This document shows, piece by piece, positions 25,601 through 41,158 of a stretch of 64,000 nucleotides of DNA. The stretch spans positions 1 through 64,000 of the forward strand of contig NOWV01000250.1 of NCBI GenBank assembly GCA_003344405.1, written 5' to 3'. The DNA comes from Trichoplax sp. H2. Lineage: Eukaryota; Placozoa; Uniplacotomia; Trichoplacea. How positions within the stretch are numbered: position 1 is the stretch's first letter; every line of letters starts with the position of its first letter. Under the pieces are notes generated by a model. That model made no database searches. It was not told where the DNA came from and worked only from the letters and a program-made list of their open reading frames with translations. Made by a program: the position numbers and the translations under genes.

Positions 25601-28600
25601 AGAAAACGTAAGTTTCTCTGTAAATCATCAGGATTATTACGGGCAAACGTTTCGAAATGCATCAATGCTCTAGCATTGGCTCGACACTTGTAAGAAGCAT
25701 TAGCAAGAATATCCTAGGTATTAGATAATTCAAGAAAAAGGAACTTACATTAGAATCACAATTGGAAGAAAATTTGATTTATATCTTACAAACCTGCGGT
25801 ATAGATTTCAAGAAATTAGAAACATCTTCGTGGTTAACTACCGGTAAGGCAGCTAAAAATAAATAATATATTCGTTAGCAGCTTTTTCAACGATGGCAAA
25901 ATTATTTACTTGATTCCATACAATCATCTTTCTCTTTCTTATTCTTAGCAGCCAGAGCCGCTTTTCTAATTTGACGGAACGTCCAATGAGTTAAATGATC
26001 CAATGCCGAAAAAATAGCCTGGGCACATATCTGACTGAAATCTAAGGTATAGTTTACAGATTAGTTAGAGGCACGAGAATAGAAGTTATTATCTCTTAAA
26101 TTTTACATTAGTATTATTAATACCAGAAGCATCATGTACAGATTCCTTATTAACATCTTCCATCACTGTCAAGATTTCCTGGCGAATTTCATTGACGTCT
26201 TTAGTACTGCTATCCAATAAGGCATGTATTAAGGCATGCGGCAAAAGAAATAAGCCCATGTTGCTGTCATGCTATATTCAAAAAAATAGCAGCCTAAATC
26301 AGCTATCAATCATTCTTATAGGTCACTGTATAGAGTAGTGTATGATTAGCATACTTTCAAGAGTAAAATACATGGAGTAAAAATATTGGATGACTTCTTC
26401 TTCTTGATTTTAGATATTAAATATGCTGTCCATGATGATACCCAATCCTTAAAGTTACTTCCTTTCTTAGAACGGAAAATTGGTAGTTGGACTGTCGACC
26501 AATCTGTGCTTGCCCCAGTTGTATATCTAAATTAAATAATAACAGTAAAAATCGTGCAGTTCTACAGGATAGTTGTAATAACTGGTGCTAATAATGTAAA
26601 CTAGGTACTAACATAGTATATCAATATAATACAAAAATAGAAGCTAACGAAACCTATTCAGAAATACAGTATCATAAGGCTATAAACTAAATAAATAAAT
26701 TTATTACGGATGATAATCGTACAGTTGCATTACGCATATAAGAATATAAATCTAAAATCGCAAAGAGTAGCCTTAAACCTAGAGTGCAAGTGTGGCCGTA
26801 AAATTTCCTGAACATTTTCCGGAAACATTTTCCAAAGACGTTGTCCAAAACTGCAATGCCCAATTATTTAACGCAATTAAAAACGAAATTTATGTCTACA
26901 AAGAATTCATTACTAGTAAGTTATCTTATTTATGTCCTTATCACAATTAAAACCTCGTTTCATTTGTTGAAGCGCAATCGAACGATTTCAATATTTCTTG
27001 AATTGCGTAAGCGTAGCAATCCTGCAGTAATAACGTAAGTATTACAAAAGTTATATCGATAATTGCTAATTAAATGACAATTTTGTTTAGAATTACTTGC
27101 GATCTCGTATCAGGCGCAGCAAGAAATCCCCGAGCTAATTCATTTATAAGTTCAAAGGCGAAATCTAAGCTATCGCAGTCCGACTGCAACCATTGATATT
27201 GTAGGGTATGCAAAACAGTGGATAGAAATTATAATAAACGATTAACTGCTAGATTTCGTTGTAAATAAATGAAGGAATCAATATCTTAGAAAGCGCTGAT
27301 AATACTGATTCCGAGTAACCAATTAGACTACAAACTGAATACGCTAACCTCTAAAAATTTTCTACCAAATGACGATAGTTCAGATACTTTCTCGAGTCTA
27401 AATCGGGCGAAAAATGTGGTAAATGATAGAGATACACTCTAACTACGAGAAGGTTATCAGTAATGCATAAGTTACCTGCCGGGATCAATGGCTCCAATGA
27501 TGCCTAAGCATTCACCACATAGATTACGCTCTTTGCTACTAGCTAATCGGCAGCGTCGCAATAGCTAACAAAATTAGTATGAAAATGTCAGCAAATGATA
27601 AAGTTTATTGATATATACCTTCTAAACCTTCTAGCTACATATAAAATAATGACTAAGTTTAATCTTTGATACCTCATTAACAATTTCAGTTACGATTGGA
27701 TCGGTCTTTTCACTTGATAAAACATATTCATGTATTTGACTCTGAAAACGGTAAGTTAAAATTATTATTAGCATTAACCACCATAAATAGCCTTGCTTAA
27801 AGAGTATACAAAATTACAGTGGCCATAAAGGAGAAGTGATAGTACCTGAAGATCGTAAAGAACTCTCCTTAGGTTCGATAAAGCATGCAATCGAACGTCA
27901 GCACTTTCATGGCAAACTCCTTTCATGATCTGGGATAATTTTTCTTTAGGTCCAATCTCACCGCTAACAGTTAAATAAATTATTGTAATTACTTCATGTA
28001 ATACTGTATATCTTACAATCGATTTTATATGTTACTACGAACCTGTTTGCTCTTTCTAGCTCTTCTTTTAAGACATTGTTTGCTTTTAACAATTGTGGAA
28101 CATCCGGTATAAAAGGTATTTCCCGAAAATATTCCTTTAACTGTGATCTGTAATATAGAAATCAATAAATCACACAACTAACTTTTTCTAATACCATTTC
28201 GTAAAATATCAAATAACCGACCTATTGTCCACTATTAAATAATCAAGTACAGGTGAGACAAATTCAGCGTATTTCTTCATCACAGGATATAAAATGGCAA
28301 TAATTTGGCTTAACATCGGACCTAAGCTGCTCAATTCAACACTACACAAAATATTATATCCGTTATAAATAATCGTAGATGCATTACATGTATTGATTTA
28401 ATTTAAATTGAATATCTATTAATCGCGTATTCCTGGCAGGGTCACAGTTGTACCTTTTGACAAAGCTATTCCACGCACGACACGCTAGGCGGAGCAATTT
28501 TTCTTCACGAAGTTGTAGGCTAGCCCTAAGTATAAATAGAACAATAATGGCCTTGTAACATATCAAGAATTTCTTGATTATTATTACGGATAGAAGTGGT

Positions 28601-31600
28601 GAACACTATACTGTATATGCACGGTTAAATAAACCTCAGTATGGCCATGATCTTGACCCTAACTGCCGTAATGTATTTTACTCCCATCAATTCCATCAGA
28701 TGTATCAGGCTTTCAAGTGTCTATTTATACATACAAAGATTGCAATTGTTTTTCTAAATTAGACACTGAAAATCGCCAAAAATATTAACGATATTGATGC
28801 TATAATCACGAACTCGTTTTTTCTCTTCAGCATCAGCTGCTCGCAACAAGCTTGAGTTAAAAAATGTAAGTATTCCAAGTAATTTTGGTTGCAAATAATC
28901 AGCCTACAAAGAAGCGTAAAACTATGTAAGAGTAATATTATTCACCCAAAAATACTTCTAAATTTGCCGTACTTGTGTATTTACTTACAACAGCCTTTTC
29001 TGGATCAGCAAATTCGCATTTGAACGTCTCATCCCAACCAGCTAGCATCAATAGTCCGTTAAAAACCTAAAGTTATACATGATAAGTTACACTACGTTAT
29101 AGTCTTATGAAGGCAATTTATTATTACAAAGAGATCAAACTAATGACAATTTTTAATTATACGCGTATATCAGAGTACGAAGTCGTACCTCAGTAAAATG
29201 AGATCCAAGATAAAGTAATAACTGGCCAAGTAGCTTCTGACTACTAGATTTTAGTAAGCCAAATAAATCAACCGTACTTTCTTCCTGTTAAGAATAAAAA
29301 AATAGACTGCCTAAGTCATACGTAATATTGATACGAAAGCGAATAGTGAAGTTTTCTTACTTCCACAAAATGAAATGCTTTCTCTTGTATTTCACTATTA
29401 CAGTTTGTGATTAAAAAAGTTGCTACGTATGGAAAATTATCAACGTACATAAGATAATAATCCTATAAGCCAAAGTTAATGCATGAATCAGAGAAATTAT
29501 ATCCATCATATAACGAATAATTTACAAGTTAAATACCATGTTTAACGCCGTCGCGATTTCCCGCAATAATCCAGAGGCGGTTTTACTTGCTTTACTGGTT
29601 AACCGCGGCAATAACAGATATAAAAAATTCTACATTTTACCAAATAAAAGGAAGATGTACCAATTAAGTTGGCATGTCATAAAATCTTGAGGATATATTT
29701 CAATATTACCTTTAAGAAAGTTCCAATATCTTTGAAAGCGAAAACCCTAACCACCTTAGAAATCATGCATGTAAGTATAATACGAAAAATAAATATTGGA
29801 ACCGCTGAACCCGAATTACAAGATCATTTAAACCCATAATTGAACTAGATACTATACCTCTCCAATAGATGTTTCGATCGCTTGTTTTGCTTCCAAAGAA
29901 TTATCATGAATGTTATCTACTAACACCTTTTCATGTTTTGCAGTCAAAATATTTTACATCAATAATGCTGAATACATTCCTTCAAGTGATCTCTTATTTT
30001 ACGAATTTAAATCGTCAATACGCAACTAAGATGTATTTGTTACACCTTTGCGAATGCTTCAACGATGAAACCAGACATAGAGTGAATATTTCACTATGCA
30101 GAGATGCTTACCTCACAAAGCTTCTCTTTAAATCGGTTAAACAATTTCTCAGGGCTTAGAGCCTTTGACTTTGCAACAAGTCGTATCTACAGTAATTAAT
30201 CAATTATCGATATGTTATAATATCGAAATTATATCCGAAATCGGATTATTAAACAACATGTAACCTGATCGAACGTAACGGCTACTACAGCACCATAAGT
30301 TGACAGTAATCCTTCCAAAAGAGCAATAACCACAACAAGTAACAGTTCTCCCTCAGCAATTCTGTTTGAAGTGAATACAAAAGATGCCTTTACAATGACT
30401 ATTTGAAGACTTAAATTATAAGATTAAACATCTGACAGAGCTGCAGGTAAATATTAGCACCTTCCAATTTGACCGATAGTAAGATATATCGTTTCCAACA
30501 AGCTAAATATTTACGTACAAAAAAGATAAAAATTTGTTAAAATTTAAACCTTCATTTCACACTAAATTATTAACATTAAGAATTAGATTACCTATGATTG
30601 CTTTCTTTAAGGGCTTTACTTAGAACAGACTTTATTTTCGAAACCACATATCCATTCAACGAATTTACTGGCGTGGCAGCAAAATTATTTTGAATGCTGC
30701 CTAAAAGATCTTCTGTAGGCGGTGATGTTTCATACAGGAGAAACCGTACTAAATAGCTAAAATGAAAATTGCAATAAAAAAATTGATTTGTCGTTTCACA
30801 ACAATAAAATATCTTAGAATGTAGCTATTACTTTAAAATTAAGTTATCACTACCTAAATATCAATCGAACTTCATGATCTGGATCATCCACCAAGCCCAT
30901 TATTGATTTAGCCAGACTGTACGAATCCGAATTTAAAGCAGCTATGTCTGAAACAAATAAAATTTGGTAATTTTGCATTGAGTCACTTAATATACTTCAC
31001 AATATTAAGTATATTAGTAAAGTGACATACACTATTATTTTTTTCAAACTACCTAAACTGAATACAGAATAATTTAATTAATGCTATATCAAACTCTTTT
31101 ATATTATATCAATTCGTTAATAAATCTTCATAAAAAAACGAATTTGACTTTACCTAGATGACTGATGAGCCTTGGTATACTGTTCATAAATGCTACCAAA
31201 TGTAAAAATAGATAAATCTTTTAGCATGTGTTATCAATCATAATCTATAATGTATTTTATTATACATTAAATATTTACCTAGCTTTATGGATCGGGAACA
31301 CTTTACGTCTAACAATTTCATGAACGGCAATAAAATTTCCGCGTCGGCACATAAAACCGCTTAGACAGAAAAAGCACAAATTCGCTATAACCCTTCTGAT
31401 AAACTAAAATAACAGGGAAACGATGAAATTTACCAGAACCGCGCTCCGCTGATGAATAACTATCTTCAATTAGCTTCTGACAATACGAACAGTGAAGAGT
31501 AGTTCCATCGGCAATAGTGCTATCGAATGAGATATTGCTTGACCTGCAAATGTTCATATAATAGAATAACTGTAATAATCCCGTACGTAATTATGAATGC

Positions 31601-34600
31601 AAACCCTCCTCATACCATTGTAATTTCGGAGATTGCGAAAGTGCACAGGCAATACTGCCTATACAAGATGCAACGGTTTCTTTTATACTACATGAATCGG
31701 TATCTAAAATATTCCTGAATGAAGATAAAAGAAATTCATTTACATTTTTAAACTTTTTAAGGATATCGCTGCAATGAATGCATAAGCTGAAAATATTATA
31801 GACTTACGATAAATAAGATATAATTTCATGATAATACTGCACCCCTAAATTGGTCAGAAATTGAGGCACTGATTTTACCGCTGCTATTCTTAATGATTCA
31901 TTGTTGGATGGCAACAAGCATTTCTTAAAGACTTCCATTCGAAAAGAAGGTGCAACACCGTAAGGTAGCAAAGCAAGATTGTGGATACTACCACACTTGC
32001 TATCATCTACATATAAAAATTATTAAGGTTAATATACTGTACAATCTCCATTTCACGCAAAACTTGAATAATGGCGAGAACCTACCTAAATACTTGGTAA
32101 TGGCAGTACTAATAGATTTGATATCATTATCTATAATCATATCTATACAATCTTGGTTAATCTCATGAATCCAAGGTAAAGAAACCAGGTTAGTTAGATA
32201 ATACAATAAATCATCAGATAACGTTAAGACTTCACTAGGATAACACAAGTTCAGGATAGCACCAGCAGAATTGATAATAATTTTATAAACGGCTTCCAGG
32301 TTAACTACTAACTCTAGTTCATCCTCTACTATACTCTTTAAGCGCAGTAAAATATTTTTCCATGTAGTATATAATAGCGATAATTGATCACTATTAAACC
32401 AAGAATTCTTAATCGCATATAATGAAAGATTGATCCCAGACTCTGGGTTAACAATCTCTGAACTGCCTTGAAGTACATTATCTGAATTTAAATTTTGCGA
32501 CATATATTGTGATCCCTTTGCACAGCCATAACTGATGCTACTTGTATTACGAGTTGATGGGCTTAATAATAATACCATGATATTACATCTCGCAAAAGTT
32601 TCAATACATATGCGGATGCCTTCCATAGTTTGGACAATCTATAGGGGTTAGATATTTAATAACCATTTACGCGAAAAATTGCCTGATCAAAAATTTATCA
32701 ATGAAAATGGATATCTAGAGGTTCAATCGATATTCACAAAGATGCTTTACCTCCAGTACGTCGAGTCCCTCGAAAGATTTTGATAGCAAACTACATAGAT
32801 CAAAATACCTTTTGGACATCATTGCAAAAGCTACAGAATCATAATTTAAATTATCCGTGACGTCACTAAAAAATAAAAATTTAGCATTTTGGTAATCATT
32901 AACAAATTTCATCGATATGCACATCTATACAACAAATAGTATAACAATAAGTAACTATAATATAAACCTCTCAAATATAAATAGGATTTGGCTTATTTAT
33001 TTACCCAGTCGAAGATGCGTTTACATTTTTAACAACAGAATCATCCAGTTTTGCTTTCTTTGGACTCGGTTGACTGTAAATATAGTACAACACCATACAG
33101 ACTTAAATAACTGAAGAAGCATACTTTAATAATTTAAAACAAGGATACTTCAAAGATAGAAGCCTTACTCTTCCGCATCTAAACCATGGCTAATTGTCTG
33201 AGGCAGCTATTCAAACAAGATATCAAAAAGCATTATGATCTACACGGGATAGAATATTGATTTCTGATGCTAACTCATGAAACTATTAAATTTAGAATTA
33301 CCTTATTTAAATTATCTTGGTAAGATATTTCAAGCCATGACCATTGGCTTAGTGGACCTAGAAGTGGCTATACAAATTGAAAAAGTAAAGTTGAGTGATA
33401 CAACGATATCCTTTTAAGGCATTGAAAGTAATTGATTGAACCTGTTGATTACAGTCGGAACCAATTTGAGAGATTAGCCAATTTAACACCTCAGATGTAA
33501 AGCCAATTAAGCATGTTTGGTTATTTTTACGCCTTTGCAATGCTTCGTAACATCCAATGCTATATAGAGCATGGCAAACAGGCACAGCAAGAGATTTTTG
33601 ATCCCGAATACAAAAATTCGTATGTAAATTTAGCAAAGTAACAACACCCGTTAAAATTTGCTCGATATACTCTCTAGAAATTTTAAATTCTTCCATCAAA
33701 GGTGTAGCTTGAACGATACCAGCCGATGTATTGTATGGTAACAGAACATTAAAGCATGAATCAATGCTCAATTCCAATCCAGAACTTATGCATAAATAAA
33801 TGTAGGGTACAAATTGTTAGTATATTTTATAAAAACACACAGAGACTAAAATTTTGCAAAGCAATAAATGATGCCATTAGTAAATTAATACTAAAGTGAT
33901 TACAAATTATACAAACCTAATAGAATTAGCATGGGAATATAATGCAAAATTTAGTAATGCCAGTACACAGTTAATAAAATATTCACATAATGTTGGTTTT
34001 GGGATAATATTATTATCAATTAGAGCCGAACATAGCCGAACTGTAACCTATAATGAGATATATAAGATACTTTAAAATATGAAAAATAAAAGCTTAAAGT
34101 CATAGCTTCTTATTCTACCAACATTCTTGATCTCTATAGTGCCAGTATCTAATTGATAGATTAGTATTGGCCATAACTCTATGCCGCAATCAAGGACAAA
34201 TTGGCATATGCAATCGCAGACATCCAGCAACATTTTACTGTGGAAGGTAAATTGTATTTTTAGATGTCAGTAAGTAGAGTATCGTATCATATATGCATCA
34301 TAAGTGAATGCAACAGTTACAGTTTAAAAATATAGATTTACGTGATATGTAATTGTAATGAGAAGAAATTATTAGGTGAGGAAATTTTTATAGGTTTGTG
34401 AGAAAAGTCTTCGTCACCACTTGTTTTCATAAAGGTAATCTAATAAAATAGATAAAATTACAGCAATTATACAAGTCAAAAAGAGTGTATACAATTATGC
34501 GAATATATAGTACATATTTAGATATCATACAGGATAATAGAAATATACATTATAGTGAAGCAGAAAGTCTCTTATTACCGAGTTTAACTCACTGTCCTCC

Positions 34601-36706
34601 AAAACAAAGCAATTAATTTCTACAGCATTTTGTAAATCCAAATCGGTAAATTCGGTATTGCTTAAACCTAATTTGGTATCCACACATAGTTGCCATTAAA
34701 GGTATATCTTTCATGCACACAGGTACTATGAATAGATTCACAACAATCGCTATTTCATAAGTAGTTATGAATTCTATTACTCACTCATCAAGATCATGAC
34801 AAATTCTTCTATTATTTCTCGAAAGAAAATTAAGTCTTTCAATTCTATAAGCTATCCATAAACATAATAGTATAATTGTCATCATTAGTATTTATCTAAG
34901 CAAAATATTCCCTCAAATTCTGCATAAATCTAAGGATAGAAATAAGAAATACTATCATTTATAGGTTCAACTTTACTTACTTTTAATATACTGATAATTA
35001 TCTGTGAGGAAGTTGAATGCAATTTCTGACAGTCCGATGAAGCCAATAAATGCATTAATTTACACGTTATCCATTTGATGAAAGCTATTAAAGGTATTCA
35101 AAAAAATATTAACTGAAGTAAGCTCCATTAATGACATCAAGAATAAACTCTATTTCTATTTATAAATTCTTACCTATCCTCGTATGTTACCCTTTGCATG
35201 TTATACATACTTACGGTTATTACACTGCCGATACTAGTAATTTACCTTTTGATGTTACGTCGATTGCTTCGAAAGTTTCAGGCACAAAACATTCCGGTTG
35301 GTCGCTAACCAAATGTTGCATGAAAGAGAGTAATGTTTCCGGTTGTGAACTAATACCAGTTTTTTTGGCTAACTGCGTTGACACTTCGGGAATTAATGTG
35401 GCCAGAAGAAGATCGATATTAAAATAGAAATTAAGAAATTGTAAAAAATTACGATGTTATGTCACAGTATGATACAACATTGTATCATGAATAAGGAACA
35501 AGTAAAATACCTGTATGCATACAGGTAAAAATTGCCGAATTTACAAATAAGTCATGGAAATTTAAACTATCTAAAGTGAATCACTATATGGCTATTGCAT
35601 AGATACTTTTGAACAATTTACCTTCTTCAATGTTCAATAAGTATCTGCTAACCAAATGGCAGAGTAAATTACGTGTTTCCAAGATTCTTTGATCAGGTTC
35701 GACATTTTGAACTCTGCATATTGAATCAAATAATCGTATTAGTAGCTGGATGTATTATAGCTCGTTGGATAGCATGTCAAATCCGGTGTGGTCCGACTAC
35801 TGTACCAATTGTATTGTATGCAATACTAATTCGGAAAAATTAGCGGATTGTTTCTTGTTGATTCGATTAATGAACGTTAGCAAACTACCAAATAGATACT
35901 GCTCGTAGTAAAGAAATAGCTATAGTACAGTAGTTTAAAGAAAAATATATTGATGTTGAAATATAACAACCTATGTATAGTACGCTAAACTCCTATTGTA
36001 CGAGACTGAAGTTGGATAATATTGTCTGTCCTTTTGGATATTGAAATCGCCTAGGAAAGAACTTGCGGCTATAATCACAGTATCAAAAAGGAGTGCAATT
36101 ATCTTGTACAACGTAGCTGAATGAAAGGTATGGAAATGATGAGAGCGATTATTATCATAAAAAAGAATAAACATCATGCATTCCATTCCAACTTGAGTAT
36201 TATAAATATAGCTAAAGGAAATTAAACACTGTACAGTACTGACTATCCTGTAGGCATTGCACTGTTTACAACTTTCAAGGCGAGCTATCGACCCAGTAGA
36301 CTACGCATTACTTTCTAGTTTGGCCATGTTGATAGCCTACCGCTTTGACCTCATGATCAAGCATCGTATACTGTAAATATCCATGATGGTCATATTAAGC
36401 ATTTCCTGTCTATCAATACTATGCCGCGATAGCGAATAATGATGAAGATTAAAAGAGTGTTGCAATCAACGTTGTAGTAGCTAATATACTACCGCAATAG
36501 TTGTACTTCTATCAACAGTAAAATCAAAATAATCTCCAAATAATCATTTCATATAGCAACGAGCTAAAGTCAAGGTAGCGACACATAAACATGAACTGCA
36601 TGGAAGAATCAAAATATTGCAAATATCGTCTCAACCTGTTCGCAAAATCGATGACGATTTGCTTGAGTTTTGACTGAGTTCCGCTTGAAGATGGACGTCC
36701 TGACAT
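19605..36706 (-). CDS. ATR: ATR checkpoint kinase (PIKK family)
   Basis: Giant Ser/Thr protein kinase of the DNA-replication checkpoint, recruited by ATRIP to RPA-coated single-stranded DNA. About 17 kb with several dozen short exons. Firm C-terminal exons: 22127-22038 ([17 protein letters not shown]-binding Lys), 21281-21243, 21169-21113 ([13 protein letters not shown]), 21012-20859 ([18 protein letters not shown], catalytic loop DRHxxN, then HVDF), 20760-20695 (PFRLTHNM), 20620-20535, 20458-20362 (HDPLVEWGK), 19850-19746, 19664-19605 (FATC end [11 protein letters not shown], stop). FAT-domain blocks: about 25138-24707 ([27 protein letters not shown]) and 25680-25396 ([11 protein letters not shown]). 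HEAT region: about 32626-32090 ([13 protein letters not shown]) and 33777-33400. N-terminal exons: 36706-36636 (start MSGRPSSSG), 35713-35622 and 35383-35246, where [11 protein letters not shown]...QLAKKT aligns without gaps to vertebrate ATR. The start exon is inferred from phase only. Confidence 0.96.
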
Positions 36707-39700
36707 TTCGACCCAAAATAATGCTAATAGACTTGAAATAGGATCTCAGTAATTAGAATCAGCGTTAGCGAGGATAACCACCGATCAATTTGCGGTGTTT
36801 ACCATGCAAATCCAAGTCAAATACGATATGCTTTACGCGCGTTGGAACACCGATGATCTGTAAAATTTTTTGTCACCCTTTTGATTAGTTTCTTTAAGAA
36901 TTGTCCATCATTCCAACTTGATAATCTTTTCAATCGATATTGTAGACATGACAACTGATTTGCACTATATGTATTGTACAGTTGTACACTTATTTTACGG
37001 TACACTAGTACCGATGGCCAACCAGCCTAAACACGTTCTGTACCGTGGTCGGTAGCGTGCAAAATATACTGTCACTCCCCGGAGAGTCTATTTTCTCCTA
37101 TATTGCTGTCTATCCTGATAGAAAATACGATCCAAGGGGGTGACATTTGATTTTGCACATTGCAGAACAGTGTCAGTATGGCTTCACTATCTACTGTAAC
37201 TGCTGATCGCAGTCTACGTATATCTCGACGGCATTGAAGTAGCTCAATTTTATCCTCGATGTCTTCAATCTCTTGTTTAAATGTCTTAAGTGATCGTAAC
37301 AGCACTTATTGAAATAGTTTCTGGTACCTGTTTACAGCCAAGCACTAAAACTATCGATTGGACAATATACTGTATAAATGTCTCAGGTGTGGTATTGAAA
37401 CGTCTCAAAGGAGACTACTTCGTACTACTTACCGTACCGCTGAAGATAACTTCTTAATTTTGTACTAGATACAGTTTCAGCGATTTCTTGCTAGAGCTTC
37501 TCAAAATGATAATACTCAGAAGCTATTGACTAACTAAAACCTTAATTAAAAAGGAAGAGAGGTACAGGAAACGGTAGTTTACCTAGTAAGAATGTGGAGA
37601 CGGATTATTTTACTAGTCATTTCAACTGTATCGCATGTCTGCAGCGGTATGCTATATACTGTCTACGATGCACGTCCAAATGAGCTACAACATGGCTGCA
37701 AACATGTTGCTAAGTTAGTTTTGCACAGTATGGTATACGGTTTCATTAATGCCGTCTAATAGAATGACCGGAAAAATGATCCACATTATTCCCTCTCTTT
37801 TCTTTTGAGTTATCCCTGCTGGTATACACCATTTTGGAAGAAACTGCTACTAAGGGCGAGAGACGACCAACAACTGCTGATTGGCAGAAATGTGGAGCCT
37901 GGTTCTGTACATACAACGTTTGTCATCTTAAGTAACTGTAAAGTTACAGATGGACACTCATTTGTACAATAGTAGCCATCCAATTGATTCCGTATTGTAT
38001 CAATTAGGTAAGTAGTCACCAGTGATAAAGGAACTACTAAAAGGAAAGAGAAGGCAAGCAATGGCCGTTCACTGCAAAATAACAATGGGATTGACCATGA
38101 TTCCAGTCATTGCAGTATACGCTATCACTGAAATCGTATTCCATACTGTACAAAACCATAAGCAGCTACCACAAATACATTTGCAGCACCATACTATAAC
38201 GTGTATGGATCTATTAGCTCATCCAGATTGCTATGGAGAACTCATTACATAAATAATAAAACTTGCAGTACTGTTGGCATAGGAAGTCGAAAGAAAAATC
38301 TTTCTTTCTTTTACTTCTATCATGGACTACTCGGAAGAAGACAGAGTTCAGCTCCTAGATCGACCATTCCTCGGATGGACGGACTTCCCTTACCAAAAAT
38401 AAGGCTCTAAAATGGCTGCTTAGTATAGATCTGCTGTGTCTGTAATTACTGTTACTAATTTAAATATATAACATCGACAATCTTACATAACTGTCTCCAA
38501 GTAGGTGTGAGAAAAAGATAATAAGATTCAACTTAATATTACTTGATTAATCTAGAAAAAAATTAATCAATTCAAAATCGACCGTCTACACACTAAAGTA
38601 CTGTCATAACGAGGCGAGGCCGAAATGTCTACCCGTCCAAGAGGGATCAATCCAGGTCTTCTTCTAGTAGTCCATGTCTCTACCTCCATCGATTAGATTC
38701 TGCTTGAATTGACAATAAATCCTTTAATCTAGTCTGAATAGCACAATTCAAGCAAGATACTACATATAAGCGTCTTTCATGTCGTATAAAGTGTACAAGA
38801 GTGCATATTGTATGGCTCGATAAGCCATTGAAAAACTTGGTAGTATAGTACTTAATAACTGTAGATATGCATGCAATCATCGACAATTGTAATACTTGGC
38901 AGGATTGCTGGTCTAGTAAGTCTTTATCGATCAAATTTTGCTTGAATAACATTATTGAATCTAATTTCAATGACTACAGTAAATTCAAGCAAAACAGATA
39001 CTGAGATTAATCGTTATCGATATGGTAGTGTTTAACAGGTCAAGTCTTAAAAGTATTAAGTATTTCTATCCCTACCCTGAACCAGTCATTCAATAATACA
39101 TAAATTATTTCCCAAATGTAGCGGATAAAATAGTTTATTACTTCAGTTAAAATAAAGCTATTGTTGAATATGACAGTAGCGAACTTAGATCACGTACGCT
39201 ATACACAGCTAGCTCTCAAACTGAAACTCCCTCCTGAAGGAATCAGCCTTCAATGTCCTTCATTGCAACTGGCATTCTAACTTAAGACTACAGCTTTCGT
39301 CTCTAAATGATTCACTCAAGAACGGATCAAATGATGCCAGAATGCCATTATTGTGTATTATAGTTTATAATGTGCCTTTTGATATGCTGCTATATTGCTA
39401 AGACATTGCCTACTGTAATGGTGATATATTGTTGTATAAAATTACTTTATTTCTCTCAATACTTAGTACAGACAGGTTTAGTCTCGCCATCTTACTTGCG
39501 ATTATTGGAATCTCTATAGAATCTATTATCTTACAACATGGAATTCTTCGCCGATCGAATTCGGCTTGAATTGATTTCACTGAGTCTAGTTTAAAGGGTA
39601 TTCAAGCGGATTATTAATCTATCAGTAATGTATACGCGTAGAAGGTGAGCCTGCTATGCTCTTTCCAGTCTGTAGCAAGTAGCCAAGCAGGAGCTTTCTT

Positions 39701-41158
39701 AAAATCGTAAAATCAAGCAGTTAAAACTTGATATACGCACGGCTGAACAAGTACTGTAACACCTTCTAGTGATGTAATTTTTCTTTTCCTTGCCAAATGT
39801 TCAATGAATGATTTCATCATCTCGGCCATAAGCTACAACTACTTGATCAACTGTAAGCGCAATTGACTATTCTAAGTCACGTCATGCTCTATTTCATATT
39901 CCTATCCGCTTTTAAAATACTCCTACACTACTATTATTAGCCGAAATTACCGCGACACATTAAAAGTCTATGCTATCCTTTATTTTTATAAGAATGTTAG
40001 TAAAAGACATTGCCATCACTGCAGTCATACTCTCGTATACGTGTATAAATCAACCTAACGGCAAGTAAAGAGTAGATTACTATTTCAAAACTTTAATATC
40101 GATTTACTAGCGGCAAAACGACAATGCTAAGCTATGACGCACACCTACAAATCCAGTGCAAGATGATCAATGTCTCGAATGATATTATACTACACGAAAC
40201 CATTAATTGCTTATAATGTCCAGGATTACCCGTTTTAGGTGCAGAAATAGTAATCAACTTGTTTCAATTTTCCATTTAAACAACTGCGTTATCCCATACG
40301 GTAATCAAACTACTTACAGGGGAAGCCTTATAATATTCCAAACTGGGAGTGGAGATGTAGCTCTGATCTTGTCATCGGTTAATCATATATATATATATTT
40401 AAATGCAATAACAGAGTAGTTACTAGATGTAAGTTACTGCCTGAGTAATTACCAGGCAATCAATTTCCAATGTAAATTAATCGTTACAAGTATATCGTAA
40501 TTAAATAAAATACTAGCTAGCTAGAATAGATCATCGTATTGAGAGCATGAAGAAATAATCAAAGTTATTGAATACTAGCAAGTACACTATTCAAAGAACA
40601 GCATGCTGATAGAAAACTTGATCGAAATGACTCCTCTTGAGGTTATTAGACCTTTTCATTTGAATGTATTAGAGCGGATTGAGCCACTTTTACAACACCA
40701 GATGAGAGGATTAGATAGTAATTTCTCATAATACAATTTGTCATTAAAGATCATATTCAATTTATGGCAAATTCTCTTTTAGTAAACTCTGAAATGAGTA
40801 CAGTAGTAGAAATTATGGCTTAATCGAAAATTATTATAGTTCCACGCCAAAGACAGTAGTATCCACTGTTAATTTAATTATTACGTGAAAACATTACAGC
40901 TTCTGTGCAATTTTAATTGCAGCAAGTCAGTTTTATTTATCATTGCAGCCAATCTATCCATACAAGTAATAAGGTGCAGTATAATGCTATCGTAGCCTGC
41001 TTATCTTTTCTTATGAAAGTCATCCATTCCATTTTACTTAAAATGTTACACAGCGTTTTATATACTGTATATGTAACGTAGTATCAACCCCTCACTGGCT
41101 TTCTCCTCCATTCTGAGAAAATTTACACATAAAATCAGGATGAAGATAGATAACCAAT
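36707..41158. other. Intergenic with scattered ACTGTA words and an inverted repeat
   Basis: Short open frames occur on both strands but none resembles a known family or carries paired splice signals in phase. Seen: ACTGTACAGT-like words at 36220-38200 and an imperfect inverted repeat at 38321-38676. Confidence 0.55.
38321..38676. repeat. Imperfect inverted repeat, possible degenerate MITE ends
   Basis: Left arm 38321-38342 (CATGGACTACTCGG...) and right arm 38656-38676 match as reverse complements in about 20 of 22 positions with one compensating indel. Weaker similarity (TGGACGG) continues inward. The enclosed 313 bases contain no transposase-like frame. Confidence 0.5.

Noticed and set aside
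33130-33145. GTATCCTTG on the minus strand inside ATR as a possible U12 donor
   Set aside because: The neighbouring exon ends earlier at GGAAGA|GTAAGG with a normal U2-type donor, so this word lies inside the intron.
35131-35427. 98-codon + strand frame
   Set aside because: It is antisense to the ATR exon at 35246-35383, which aligns ungapped with vertebrate ATR.
38022-38970. Short frames considered as a transposase remnant
   Set aside because: No catalytic motif and no homology I can recognise. Only the inverted repeat is kept, as a weak finding.
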